Assembly: GCA_036873135.1 (NCBI GenBank)
Contig: JAPTYO010000012.1
Location: 13,834,090-13,898,089, forward strand
Length of the DNA stretch: 64,000 bases
From: Clarkia xantiana subsp. parviflora
Lineage: Eukaryota; Streptophyta; Magnoliopsida; Myrtales; Onagraceae
Reading direction: 5' to 3'
Part shown: in pieces, positions 10,989-22,778 of the stretch
Numbering within the stretch: the first letter of the stretch is position 1
Layout of the letters: every line of letters begins with the position of its first letter
Translations under genes and position numbers: made by a program
Notes under the pieces: model-generated
The model's input: only the letters and a program-made list of their open reading frames with translations
Databases searched by the model: none
Told to the model about the DNA's origin: nothing

Positions 10989-11729
10989 TGTTGGATCACG
11001 GGCGAAGCTCTGTTACGTCCTTGACGGAAAGTTCTGGACTTCTAGGCTCCGCGTGGTCCTGCAAAAGGGGATGACCTGGGTGGTGACCCAGAATCCCTCT
11101 CCGATGCTTAAATGAGTACGGTGATCAATGGAGTGGTAAGCAAAGTTTAAGTTCGTATCAGAATGTTTCTTTTCTGGGGTAACTTCCTCCTTTATATAGG
11201 AGGAGAAGTCACCCAGTTACCTGAAGCCAGGCTTGGCCGTTATAGCCACGATTCCGTATATCTCGCCACGATTCCGTATATCTCGCCCCACGCTCCGCGT
11301 ATCTTACCCATACTTCCGCGTATCTCGGGCACGCCCTGCGTATTCTCGGGGAAGATTATCTATATCTTAACCGTCTTCCCACTACTCTCATCTAGTAGGC
11401 GGGTTTCTCAGTCTTATCCTCTGATCACAAGTCTCGACTCCTGTCGGGGACTCCAGAGTTGTCTCATTCTAGATCACCACCCAGGACCTTCAGTCTCTAC
11501 GGGACAGGTCCAGCCTCTGCGGGGCCTTATTATCGGGGCCTTTACTAAGGCGTATCGGGGCCTACTCAGAGGCTTCTCATCGGGAGCATTCAGCTCCTAC
11601 ATCGGTACTGTTAAGGTCGGGACCCTTCGTGTTGGGCCTCTGGGCCTTCTAGGCTTTTACGAGGCCCACTGGACCTACTTGCCGTCCATTGGCTGTTAAC
11701 GGGGCTAACGATTACATCGGAACCCATCA
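10989..11729 (-). repeat. 3' LTR of Tat element 2
   Basis: A 741-bp copy of 21800-22540 with inverted TG...CA ends. It contains a - strand TATATAAAG near 11192-11200. A 178-codon frame across it is shared with the other LTR and is not considered a gene. Confidence 0.96.
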
Positions 11730-11742
11730 TTTGCCCCCAAGA
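11730..11742 (-). other. Polypurine tract, element 2
   Basis: On the - strand the sequence TCTTGGGGGCAAA abuts the 3' LTR start TGATGGG. It matches the tract of element 1. Confidence 0.8.
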
Positions 11743-12285
11743 CATGGGGGACTTTAGTTCGCCGTGTCTTCTAATTCATGTTTTCTGACCTCGTTGTCGG
11801 AGGTTTCTATTTTCGCACCCTCTGATACCACCGTCGGGGGTTTTGACCTTTGCAATTTTTGATGCCTCAGTTAGAGGCTTTTGTCTTCATACCTTCCGAT
11901 ACCACCGTCGGAGGTTTTGATCTTTGCGTGTGATCGTTACATGTCAGAGTCTCTTTCTTATGATTGCCTTGGGCCCACCAGGCCCCATGGGCAGTTGCTA
12001 AATCCGAGAAGACTCCTCGGTTACTGCAGCATTAAATGCCTGAGGATAGAGAAACGGCGCTTAAATCAGCGTGACTGCTGTTTTCTGAAAAAGTAACCAT
12101 GACATCACACCCGTCTCTTCCGTGCCTACAATCTCGTCGATTGAGATCGTGTCGTTTCCTCTTCAACGGCACAGATCAAACCCATCCAGCTGTCTCCTCT
12201 GTGCCGTCCCCTAGTTTTAACGGCCTTGATCAAATCGTTTCGTCTTCAATGGTCACAATTACGTCTCTTCGATTGTCCTTTTGCT

Positions 12286-12293
12286 TATAAAAG
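12286..12293 (+). promoter_or_regulatory. Candidate TATA box of the antisense gene, element 2
   Basis: TATAAAAG is 161 bases upstream of the ATG at 12447. It is outside the LTR, on the strand opposite to gag-pol, so the gene appears to carry its own promoter. Confidence 0.6.
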
Positions 12294-12446
12294 GTAAAAC
12301 CCTGGTCTCATTCACTTCTTCTGCACTCTCTCGCTTTCAACCATCCTTGCATTCGAAGCTCTCTTCAAGCTCCTCCTGGTGTTTCAAGTGACCAAGGCTT
12401 TCAACCCTTCCGATCTTCTTCGTCCTTACTCCTTTGACCACCGATC

Positions 12447-15173
12447 ATGTCTGGTAAGGACTTCTTTCCACGTTTTCGTAATTTGCTTACTGTTTATTCT
12501 TCTTTTCTCAATTTCTCTTGTCTGCGATCGTTCTAGACGAAGCTAGTTCTGAGGTTAGGGCTCCCTTCACTTTCGAGTTTGCTGTCAATGAGATTTCTGA
12601 AGCTTCGTATGAGGCTGCTCTTAGAGAGGGGTGTATCACCTCGGATTGGGAGCCTCGCTTCCCTTACGAATCCCAAGCTGCTGGTAGAAGGAAGCACACT
12701 ATCACACCTCCTCGGGCAGGGGAAGCGTTTGTTTCCACGGGACAAATAAGCGCGGGGATTCGGTTCCCCTTCTGTGGAAACATGGTGGAGATGTGCAACT
12801 TCTACAAAACGCACCCCTGTACTTTCTCTCCACACGCCATCCGCGTGTGGAATGCCTTCCAGCTCCTATGCTACCGCCAGCAGTGGACGTACAGTCTTCT
12901 ACTGTTCCGCACTTTCTACGGCATGAAGTGCAACAAAGCTGGTGTCTGCTCCTTCTCCCCCCGACTCCCCAAGTGGACAAAGGAACAACTTTCACGTTTC
13001 GGCTGGGACAGCGAAACTTGGAAGTTCCACAAGGATCGGATACTGATTCGTGATTCGGGATCCGACAACAGTGGCTGGAAGAAGTACTACTTCTTCGTCC
13101 AGCATAGCTCTGTCCCCTGGCCTCGATGGGAGGTCGTGGCGGACCCTGCCTCCAAGCTCCAGGATTACTCCGAGGATGACCTCAACACCCTCCAGATGGT
13201 TCAACTCTACCGCTGGGGGGACAACTTCATACCCATCGATGCCAACAGGCTCCAGGAGCGGAACCTGATTGCCATCGGAGTTCGGCTCCTTGATTCTGTT
13301 TATGCAGATTTAGTCGTCTGGGTAATATTTATAATTATTTCATTTTTACCTTTGCAGCCAAGAAGGCTTCTCTGTTGACTCATCTCGTTATGAAGCAGGG
13401 CGAGACTGATGCCATCCAGGGCGGCTCCAAGCGGAAACGCAAGCTGGTGAAGAAAGGGGTTTCCTCCTCCACTCCCCTAGCTGCTGCTCCTCCGACTGAA
13501 GAGCAGGTCGTGGCCAAGAAGGCCAGACGGGAGGAGATAGATCAGGCCTTCGGGGCCACCACTGTCGAGGAAGGTAAGCGCGTTCGTCGTGCAATTAAAA
13601 AATATAAAGAATTAATTCCCAAGGAGTTTATCCCCGCTGATCGGAAGACACGGGTTCAAGAGATTAAGTTCATCCTTCAAGGAGAGATTCCCCACGTTAT
13701 TGAGGCGGGATATTACAACGTCCTTGGGAAGAAACGATATTTCGATCGTCAGATCATCTGGTGCCCTGAGGGTACTCTCCCTGACTTCATTCGTCCCGCT
13801 GGCGCAGGTCCTTTGGAGATTCTTCCCCCGACAGAGGCTATTATTCCTGTGGAGACGGCGGCTCCGCAGGAATTGATGCTGGAGGACGTCCCGGCGGGAG
13901 CTCAGTTCCGCCAGGTGACCGACTTGGAAGCTTCTCCTTCCGTCGAGGAGCCTGAAGAGGTGGGCCTGCTTCCCCGTGGCAGGTCGAGGTCCAGGAGCGC
14001 ACGGCCCGATGCTAGGGACGTGTCTAAGAGTCCTCCTCCTATTCTTCGTGCCCCGACTCCCGAGCCGCGCGTTGAGGTGGCTCCTCCGGCTTCGAGTTCT
14101 GGGGTCATCCCCCCGCTCCCTGTGGATGAAAACCTTTACAAGGTCTTTACTCCCGACCAGGGGATGCTGCCCTGGAACCCGATCGAGTCTCTCCGAGGAG
14201 TTCCACTTCGGCGGGGAGACCTTGATCCTGGCTTGGCCCTGCATCTGCTGGCGGGGTCAGTTCCTCCGGCCTTGAAGCGGCCCCTGTCCTTCGCGCAGGA
14301 GGACCTTGAGGAGGAGATTCGTGACATGGCCATCCGACGGATGGAGGTGAAACTTCTATTCTTGTTTCATTCTCTTCACTACTTTTATCTTCAATTGTTT
14401 ACATCTTGATCTCTTCCTTTTCTCAGGACACCGCCAACCAGCAGCGCTGTTTTGGCCTTATCCTGGCCCTGAAGAGTGCTTTGGTGGAGGCCCAGGCCCA
14501 GGCGAACCCTGAAGCCTTAGCCAAGCTTCAGATGGAGCGTGACGAGGCGGTGGCGGCCGAAAATAAGATGGCCAAGGAGAAGGCTCTCCTCGATGACATG
14601 TCCACAAGCCTGCTCAAGAAGGTCCACGACCATGAGGCTGTCATGCGTCGAGAGCAGAAGATGGCCCGAGTGGAGCATCAGCGGAATGAGGCGGAGAAGA
14701 AACAGCTCATTCATGAGAAAAACGTCTTCGCTGATCTCCTCGCGGAGGCTAAGGCGAAGTTTGAGGTGGAGAGGGCTGAGTTCTCTGCCAAGCTAGCTGA
14801 GGCCAAGGCTCAGGGCCTCGAGGAAGGCCACCTGCGGGGGCACGAGGAGGGCCGCCTTCAGGGCCACAAGGAGTACCGGGATTCTGAAGAATTCAAGCTG
14901 GCTGCTGTGGAGTTCTGCAAGTCCGAGGTGGAGGACGTTTTATTCAACGCCGTCGAGGAACTCTACACAGCCTACGCGGATTCCATCGACTTCACGAAGT
15001 CCGAGACCCTTGCCCCTGTTGCGGAGAAGTACTTCAACCTCCCCGCGGAGAGTGAAGAGGCTGCTGCCGTGGACCCGACTCTGCCAACTGCGGAGCCTTC
15101 TGCCCAAGCCCCTCCAAACCTTGCTCCCTCTGACGCCTCTGAGGGTCCATCTTCTAACAAGGACCAAGTTTAA
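12447..15173 (+). CDS. Antisense accessory protein (aORF) of Tat element 2, four exons
   Basis: The inferred exons are 12447-12453, 12537-13321, 13363-14346 and 14427-15173. Exon 1 is only seven bases (ATGTCTG) before GTAAGG; the G joins AC of exon 2 to give Asp and an open frame. The 840-residue product has no stop or shift. Residues about 70-200 hold a conserved block (GIRFPF, FSPHAIRVWNAF, CSFSPRLP, GWKKYYFFVQ) that I assign by eye to the putative gypsy-type transposon family PF04195. Residues 265-300 are rich in Lys/Arg and could be a nuclear signal. A Pro/Ser-rich linker follows. The last exon (249 codons) is a Glu/Lys/Ala-rich coiled coil containing an EGHLRGHEEGRLQGH repeat and an acidic tail. 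The role is unknown; it is not an enzyme that I recognise. The start of exon 3 is uncertain by three bases or more. Confidence 0.82.
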
Positions 15174-15399
15174 TGCTTACATCTTTTAGTCCTTGTTGTC
15201 TTTCTCCTTTATCTCTTGTAATGAACTCCTTTGGCCTTCGAGCCTTTATATGAATAGTTTTCTTTCCATCTGTCTTGGCTCCGATACTTGTTTGCACTTT
15301 ATCTAAAGTAGCTTTAAAATTCGTTACTTAGAACATTCCAATGCACCCTTTAGGATGACTTCATACGTCCTTCCGACGTTTTATTCGAGACTTTGCCAT

Positions 15400-15960
15400 T
15401 TAAGGCTCCTCATAAAAAATCGGGACTTCACCACTTAAGGCTTCTCATCCAATCGGGACTTTACCATTTAAGGCTTCTCGTCCAAAATCGGAACTTCACC
15501 ACTTAAGGTTTCTCGTTCAAAATCGGGACTTCACCACTTAAGGTTTCTCGTCCAAAATCGGAACTTCACCACTTAAGGTTTCTCGTCCAAAATCGGAACT
15601 TCACCACTTAAGGTTTCTCGTTCAAAATCGGGACTTCACCACTTAAGGTTTCTCGTCCATGCCTTTTAAGGTCATTTTCATATCCCTTAAGGCTTTCATT
15701 GCGTCTCTACTGGACGGCTTAGTCGTACCCGTTAAGGCTTTTAGCCGCATCATATAGACGACTTACGCGGACCCATCAGGATCTTTTCATACCTAGGCTT
15801 TTGGTTGCATCATATAGACGACTTACGTGTACCCCGTAGGGCTTTTGCCCGTACCTGTTAGGGCTTTTGGCCGCGTCATATAGACGACTTACGCATCCCC
15901 TGCGGGGCTTTCATCGTACCTCGGAAGGCTTTTGTCGCGTCACTCAGGACGTCTTATTAA
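15400..15960 (-). repeat. Two tandem repeat blocks in Tat element 2
   Basis: From about 15415 to 15655 there are about seven copies of a 35-36 bp unit (AAATCGGGACTTCACCACTT core). From about 15690 to 15950 there are about four looser copies of a unit near 60 bp containing CATATAGACGACTTACG. The block fills the space between the converging 3' ends of gag-pol and the antisense gene, as in elements 1 and 3, but the sequence is unrelated to theirs. Confidence 0.85.
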
Positions 15961-16084
15961 CAGTAAGCATAAATTCGAAAGCAATTTGATCGGAAGGCAA
16001 CTTCTTTTATTCACTAATAATTCAAAGTAGGCTTACATCGGATTTTATTGATAGACAATTTGCGCAATTCGCGGCGGCTTCATA

Positions 16085-19000
16085 TCAAACATGATACTTC
16101 TTCAAGTGTTCGCCACTGAAGGAATGCTTCAAGGTCTTGCCTTCGAGATCCTCTAACTTGTATGCATTGGGCACTGGCATCCCCACGATCTTGTAGGGTC
16201 CTTCCCATTTTGGTGACAGCTTGTTGATCTGGTCTTGATGAACAAACTCGTTCCTCCGCCAGACAAGTTCTCCCACGAAGAATTGTCGGGACCTGACACG
16301 CCGATTATAATATCGGGCTGTTGCCAAACGCATTCGGGCCTGGACTTCATCAGCCTTCCACCTCTTCTCCTCGAGTAGGTTTAAGTCCAGACGCCTCATT
16401 TCCTCATTTGTCAAAGGCTCGTAGTATTTCGCGCGATGGGACGCCACCGCTATCTCCACGGGGGCAACTGCCTCCGTGCCATAAACCAGGCCAAATGGAG
16501 TTTCTCCTGTTGACTGCTTGGGTGTTGTTCTCACCGCCCATAGCACATTCTCGAGCTCATCCAGCCAATGGCCCTGCAAGGCATAGACTCTCTTCTTCAA
16601 GCCGTCCATCACGATCTTGTTGGCTGACTCTACCTGGCCATTGGTCTGGGCGTGGCGGACTGAAGCGGTCCGATGCTCAATGTTTAATTCTTCCAGGTAT
16701 TCCTTCAGCTGAGCCCCATTGAACGGAGGGTCGTTGTCGCTGATCAACACTCGCGGGACCCCGTACCGGGATATGATCTGAGTCTGAAGGAACTTGAGGA
16801 TCTGCTGCCCCGTCGTTCTAGCCAATGCTTTGGCCTCTATCCACTTTGAGAAGTAGTCGATAGCCACGAGTAAGTATTTGCACTGACCTCTTGCTTGGGG
16901 AAGTGGTCCCACCAAGTCAATTCCCCATTGCGCAAAGGGCCATGCACTTCTGATGGGCATCAGGTCCGCGGCGGGAGCTACGATATTTGGGGCGTACCTC
17001 TGGCATGCATCACAGGATCGGACCATCGCGGTCGCTTCTTTGTTCATCGAGGGCCAGTAGTAGCCTAAGTTCAATGCTTTCCTTACTAGAGATCGGGCTC
17101 CTTCATGACAGGCCGCTACTCCTTCGTGTAGTTCCCTTAGGATCCGATTCGTGTCAGGCTCCGCTACGCATTTTAAGAAAGGTTTTACATACCCTTTTTT
17201 GTATAATTGGTTATCCACCATTGCATAGTTGTCCGCAATTCACCGCAACCTGACAGCTGCCACTTTGTCATCGGGGAGTACCCCCGTAGTCAGGTATGTG
17301 ACCATCGGGGTCATCCAAGTGGACTTCTCTTCTTCCTCCGATCCTGTCTCAATGGCACAGATCTCTGCCGGATCGATGTTTGAGATAATCACCTTCTCTA
17401 GGAAGTGCACCTTCCGATTCTCCTCGGGAGCCACTCCCAGAGCGAACTTGCTCAAGGCATCTACTTCCGCGTTTTCTTCCCTTGGGATCGCTTCGATATC
17501 AAAACTTTTGAAGCTTCCCTTCAAAGTTTGCACCTCGTGCAAATATTTCTTCATTGTCGGGTTCTTAGCTTCATAGTTCCCCTGGACTTGATTTACAACC
17601 AAGTTAGCGTCGCACTTCACTTTTAAATGGTCGACCCCCGTACCTTTGGCAATCTTGAGGCCTGTGATGAGAGCCTCATACTCTGCTTCGTTGTTGGTGG
17701 CTTTGAATGTCAACGCCAGGGCATATCGTAAAGGCTCGCCTCCGCCAGGCGGTATCAATACGAATCCTGCCCCCGAGCCTTCTACACTCGATGAACCATC
17801 AGTGTACATCTCCCACGTATTCTCCTCATTTGGCTGTTCTGGCTGCTGTTCTGTTGTCGGGACTTCCTCCATGGTTGCCCCCTCTGCGGGACCCGTTACT
17901 TCCAGATCGGGTGCCGTAGACTCAGCTATAAAATCTGCCAATGCCTAGCCCTTAATAGCGGTTCTCGGAGCGAAATGAATGCGGAACTCCGTCAGCTCGA
18001 TGGCCCATTTTACCAATCTCCCCGACGCCTCCGGTCGGTTCAAAAAGTGTTTCAAGGGTTGATTAGTCAATACCGTGACTTCATGGGCATGGAAGTAAGG
18101 TCGCAGTTTTCGAGCGGCAATAATCAACGCGAAGAGATACTTCTCAATAGCGGGATAGTTTATTTCAGACTTGGCAAATGCCTTGCTTACATAATAGATA
18201 GGCACTTGGTTGCCCTTGACAATCTTAATCAAAACAGAACTAACAGCCACATCAGAAACAGCCAAATAGAGATAGAGCGGCTCGCCTGGAACTGGTTTCG
18301 CCAACGGCGGAAGGGTGCGGAGGTGCTGCTTTAGTGCCTGGAACGCCTCCTCACACTTGTCGGTCCACTCGAACTTCTTATTGGCCCTCAGTACATCAAA
18401 AAAGGGCATAGCTCGATCACTCGCCTTGGATAGGAAGCGATTCATCGCGGCCAACCGGCCATTCAGCACCTGGACCTCCCGATGAGTCCTCGGGGACTGC
18501 ATCTCTTCGATTGCTCGCAGCTTCTCAGGGTTCACCTCGATTCCTCTCTGACTCACCATGAACCCTAGGAATTTCCCCGAGTTCACCCCGAAAGCACATT
18601 TGTCGGGATTCAGCCGAACCTGATGGAACTTCATCCGCTCAAATGCCGCCGCCAAATTCTGGACATGGTCCCCTGCCTGTCGGGACTTCACCAGCATGTC
18701 GTCCACATATGCCTCCATGGTTTTCCCCAGCATGTCCCCGAACAACTTGTTCACCATCCACTGGTAAGTTGCTCCGGCATTGATCAATCCGAAGGGCATC
18801 ACGTCATAATGGTAGAAATCACTGTCGGCATAGAAGGCCGTATGGGGGGCATCCTCTTTCGCCATCTTAATCTGGTTGTACCCGGAGTACGCGTCCATGA
18901 AGCTCAGCAGCTCATGTCCCGATGTAGCGTCCACCAGCTGGTCAATCCTCGGGAGTGGGTAGCAGTCCTTCGGGCAGGCTTTGTTCAGGTCACGGAAGTC

Positions 19001-21745
19001 GACACACATCCGCCACTTTCCGTTACTCTTTCACACCAGCACCGGGTTAGCCACCCAAGTCTGGAATCGGAGCTCCTTGATGAATCCAGCATCGAGCAGT
19101 CTGCCCACCTCTTGCTGGATCGCGATCCTCTTGTCCACGCCAATCGGACGCCTTCTCTGCGCGATAGGCTTGATTGCGGGGTCTATCTTCAGCTCGTGCA
19201 CTATCACGTCGGGGCTGATTCCTGGCATATCACTCGGGGACCAGGCAAACAGCTCCTTAAACTCCTTCAAGAGCTCGATCAACTCTCGGGCTCTTTCATC
19301 CGACAAAGCAGAGCCGATTTTCACCTTCCTCTGCGGCCCATCGATCTCCACTTCCTTCAAATCTTCCATGGGGGCGGGACGCCCATACTCCTCTCGAGGA
19401 TCAGTATCCGTCTGGAGAACAGTCATGGTCTCCCTCCTTCTTCGTCGGGTGGCATTAACGTAGCATTTCCGCGACGCCACCTGGTCACCCTTGACCTCTC
19501 CAACTCCGTTATTAGTCGGGAACTTCATCTTTTGGTGGACCGTCGAGGCAACTGCCATAAGCGGGTTGATAGTGGTCCTCCCGATGATCGCGTTATATGC
19601 CCCCGCAGACTCCACTACAACGAAATCCACGTTCCGCCTCTCCATCTTCCAGCCACTACCAAACTCTACTGGTAAGGTAATCATTCCCAACGGGTAGGAA
19701 GTGGAGCCAGAGAATCCCACCATCGGGAAATCCACCTGCGTCAGGTCCTTCTTTGTCTTTCCCATGGCTTCCAGAGCATCCATGAAGAGAATATCGGAGG
19801 AGCTCCCTCCATCTATCAGGATCCGCTTCATCTCGAATCCGTCCAAATCCAGAGTCACGACCAGGGCGTCGTCGTGAGGGCTCTCCACACCAACCAGATA
19901 CTCCGCTGAAAAAGAGATCACCATCTCCTCCTTTAGGGTCCACGACCGGGACCTTTTTCCTAACACCACCGCGGCGGATATGCGCGAAGCATAGTTCTCT
20001 CTGGAAGCGGAGGTATCACCTCCCGCTGCCATTCCTCCGTGGATGACGTTGATAGTTCCCCGCCTCTCCTTGCGGGCACCTGATCCTGAAGCCTCATGCT
20101 CGACCTTCTTTTTCTTCGGGGATCGGTCGCGGGACTTGGAACGGGATCGGGACCGACTTCTGGAACGGGATCGGCACCGTCCCTTCCCGACGAACTCTTT
20201 CAGCTTTCCCTTCTGGATCAGCTTTTCAATCTCCTTCTTCAGCTCCCGACAGTTCTCAGTGTCGTGACCATTAGCCCGATGGTAGCGACAGTAACGGTCC
20301 GGGCGGCCTCCTAGAAATTCGCCTTCTTGCCTCGGGGGGTATCGGACGAGACCCTGTCGGTCCATCACAGCTAGCACAGAGGTCATCGAGCTGTTGATGG
20401 GGGTAACCCGACCTTCTCGATTATCCTTCTTCGGAGGACGTCTGTCCTCCCTCTTCTCGGGGCGACCACGGTTCCTATTTCCCTCCGTCTTGTCGCTCCC
20501 CTTGCGATCCTCCGACAGCTTGGACGACGGCTTTCCTCTTCCCGACCTCGGGGGATCGAGCTCTCCAGCAGCAATCTTCGACTCCTGGACGTCGATTTGC
20601 TGTTTCACCCTCGCCTGCAGGGCTTCCATACTCCATATAGCCTTCGCGGCTACACTGTGCATCAGGTCGGAGCCATATGGAGCACTCAGGTTCCGCAGGA
20701 AAGTGCGGATCATCTCTCCCTCCGAGATTTCTTCATCAATCTCCGCAGCGCTAGCAGTGAACCGTTGGTAATAATATGCCAACGATTCGTCAGGTCTCTG
20801 CACCACCTGGGTTAGGGTCCTCACGCTTTTCAGGAGGCGTCTCCGACCTTGATACTGTTTGATGAAGCGATCGTGCATGTCAGCCCAGCACGTGATACTT
20901 CCTGGCGGAAGGCTGAAGAACCAAGTCATGGCCCTTTCTCCCAGAGTTATCGGGAACAACGAGCATACGAGATCTTCGTTTGAAATCCTACCCATGCAAG
21001 CCTGAACATGTCTTTGTACATGGCGGACTGGGTCTCCTTCCCCATCGTATTCCTTGATTGTCGGGATGCCTATCCCAGGCGGAGCGACGGTGTCGATCAG
21101 TCGCGGTACGAAAGGATGGCTGGACCGATCCCTTAGTTCCGACGTCATCTGCTTTTGGTCACCCAAGTAGATGCTAACAATCTTTACCACCTGGTCAGCG
21201 GTGAGGGGACCATTCAGGGGGATGGTCCTATTCTGCACTGGTCCTGGGCCGTCAACCACGAACTTCTCCGAATGCATAGGTTCTTTACCCTTGTCCCGGG
21301 GCGGAACCTCCTGCACCTCCTGTTCTTCTGGGGCCACCCTCGGTGGGGGTGGCGGCAACTCCTCTTGCGGGGGCAACTCCTCCGCTCTCCTGGTGGCCTC
21401 TCTCTTGTCCAGCAAGGCTTCCATGGCAGCCAGGAACATCGGCATAGCCTCCGCTACTGCCTTGGCCAACTCCGAGTTCGAAGACGACCCTTCTTCCCTT
21501 CGCGGGACACCTCCAGCTCCAGGGCCCACCGGGTTTGGTTGAGCTTCATCTCCCTCCCTCCGTGGGACATCCTGTCTGTTCCTCTCTGCGTCTCGGACTG
21601 AGACTTCATCATCTTGCCCCCCTGTCTGGGAAAGAGCAGGGTTCTCACCTTGTTCAGCAACGCGTTCCGGCAACGGGGAATTCACAGTTCCTGCGGGACG
21701 AGAACTGCCGACCTGAACTTGCTTCTTCTTGCCACCACCGGCCAT
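16085..21745 (-). pseudogene. Gag-Pol polyprotein of Tat element 2, three premature stops
   Basis: One continuous reading frame of about 1,886 codons runs from the ATG at 21745. The open frame extends upstream into the primer binding site, but that stretch has no ATG. Gag core (YDGEGDPVRHV, WFFSLPPGS) lies around 21080-20720, a zinc knuckle (CRYHRANGHDTENC) near 20300-20257 and an Arg-Ser repeat near 20190-20115. The protease motif LIDGGSSSDILF is at about 19820-19785. Reverse transcriptase YVDDML is at 18709-18692. The degenerate RNase H and the second RNase H (YTDGSSS near 17810) follow, then integrase (HHCC finger near 17140-17020, GIDLVGP near 16925). The stops are TGA at 19033-19031, TAG at 17947-17945 and TGA at 17242-17240. 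Integrase also reads ISDNDPPF where element 1 has ISDNGPPF. A full-length product is not possible from this copy. Confidence 0.95.
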
Positions 21746-21780
21746 TGATCTGGTAGAAACTATCTTGACTTTTCGTAAGT

Positions 21781-21798
21781 TTCCCACAGACGGCGCCA
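21781..21798 (-). other. Primer binding site, element 2
   Basis: TGGCGCCGTCTGTGGGAA starts one base inside the 5' LTR on the - strand. The same 18 bases occupy this place in element 3. It has the form of a tRNA 3'-end complement starting TGG; I did not assign the tRNA with certainty. Confidence 0.85.
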
Positions 21799-21799
21799 A

Positions 21800-22540
21800 T
21801 GTTGGATCACGGGCGAAGCTCTGTTACGTCCTTGACGGAAAGTTCTGGACTTCTGGGCTCCGCGTGGTCCTGCAAAAGGGGATGACCTGGGTGGTGACCC
21901 AGAATCCCTCTCCGATGCTTAAATGTGTACGGTGATCAATGGAGTGGTAAGCAAAGTTTAGGTTCGTATCAGAATGTTTCTTTTCTGGGGTAACTTCCTC
22001 CTTTATATAGGAGGAGAAGTCACCCAGTTACCTGAGGCCAGGCTTGGCCGTTATAGCCACGATTCCGTATATCTCGCCACGATTCCGTATATCTCGCCCC
22101 ACGCTCCGCGTATCTTACCCATACTTCCGCGTATCTCGGGCACGCCCTGCGTATTCTCGGGGAAGATTATCTATATCTTAACCGTCTTCCCACTACTCTC
22201 ATCTAGTAGGCGGGTTTCTCGGTCTTATCCTCTGATCACAAGTCTCGACTCCTGTCGGGGACTCCAGAGTTGTCTCATTCTAGATCACCACCCAGGACCT
22301 TCAGTTTCTACGGGACAGGTCCAGCCTCTGCGGGGCCTTATTATCGGGGCCTTTACTAAGGCGTATCGGGGCCTACTCAGAGGCTTCTCATCGGGAGCAT
22401 TCAGCTCCTACATCGGGACTGTTAAGGTCGGGACCCTTCGTGTTGGGCCTCTGGGCCTTCTAGGCTTTTACGAGGCCCACTGGACCTACTTGCCGTCCAT
22501 TGGCTGTTAACGGGGCTAACGATTACATCGGAACCCATCA
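21800..22540 (-). repeat. 5' LTR of Tat element 2
   Basis: The 741-bp partner of 10989-11729. A TATATAAAG motif on the - strand (22002-22010) is the likely promoter for genomic RNA. Confidence 0.96.
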
Positions 22541-22545
22541 TAGCT

Positions 22546-22769
22546 ATTGTGTCTAATTAATTAACTAACTTGTAGTAACACAATCTAAAAAATACTTCTT
22601 TTACTGGACTGATTAGTCAATCATTCTGTGAAGAAAATGGGATACAGGTAATTGCGTATTGACCGTCCAATTAGAAACTTAATAGATGATGATCGAGCCA
22701 AGTAATATAACTTTATATATTCCTCTATATAAAAGGGAAAGTGCCTTTGAGGTGATTCCAACTTTTAAA
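22546..22769. other. Intergenic, no gene seen
   Basis: Short AT-rich stretch between Tat element 2 and the first foldback element. Confidence 0.5.
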
Positions 22770-22778
22770 TATAATGTA

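Larger units (their letters stand above)
10989..22540 (-). mobile_element. Tat-lineage Ty3/gypsy retrotransposon, element 2, complete (11.55 kb)
   Basis: LTRs at 21800-22540 (5') and 10989-11729 (3') are both 741 bp and flanked by a perfect TAGCT duplication (10984-10988, 22541-22545). By eye the LTRs differ at about seven positions, near 99 percent identity, so the insertion is recent. Internal order on the - strand: primer binding site, gag-pol (21745-16085), tandem repeats (15400-15960), the opposed antisense gene (12447-15173), polypurine tract. Gag-pol has three in-frame stops, so this copy is not autonomous. Confidence 0.97.

Noticed and set aside
11163..11699. 178-codon frame repeated at 21974-22510
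   Set aside because: It lies inside both LTRs of Tat element 2; its duplication only reflects LTR identity and it shows no protein motif.
15400..15960. Regular short repeats as a CRISPR array
   Set aside because: Units are contiguous with no unique spacers, in a plant retrotransposon.
18623..19675. 350-codon frame opposite to gag-pol
   Set aside because: It is the antisense shadow of a conserved coding region, with no start context, intron pattern or family motif.
21746..21799. Start of gag at 21799 (MAPSVGN...) and of the element 3 gag at 60656
   Set aside because: These begin at TTG within the primer binding site. The first ATG in frame is 21745 and 60620 respectively.
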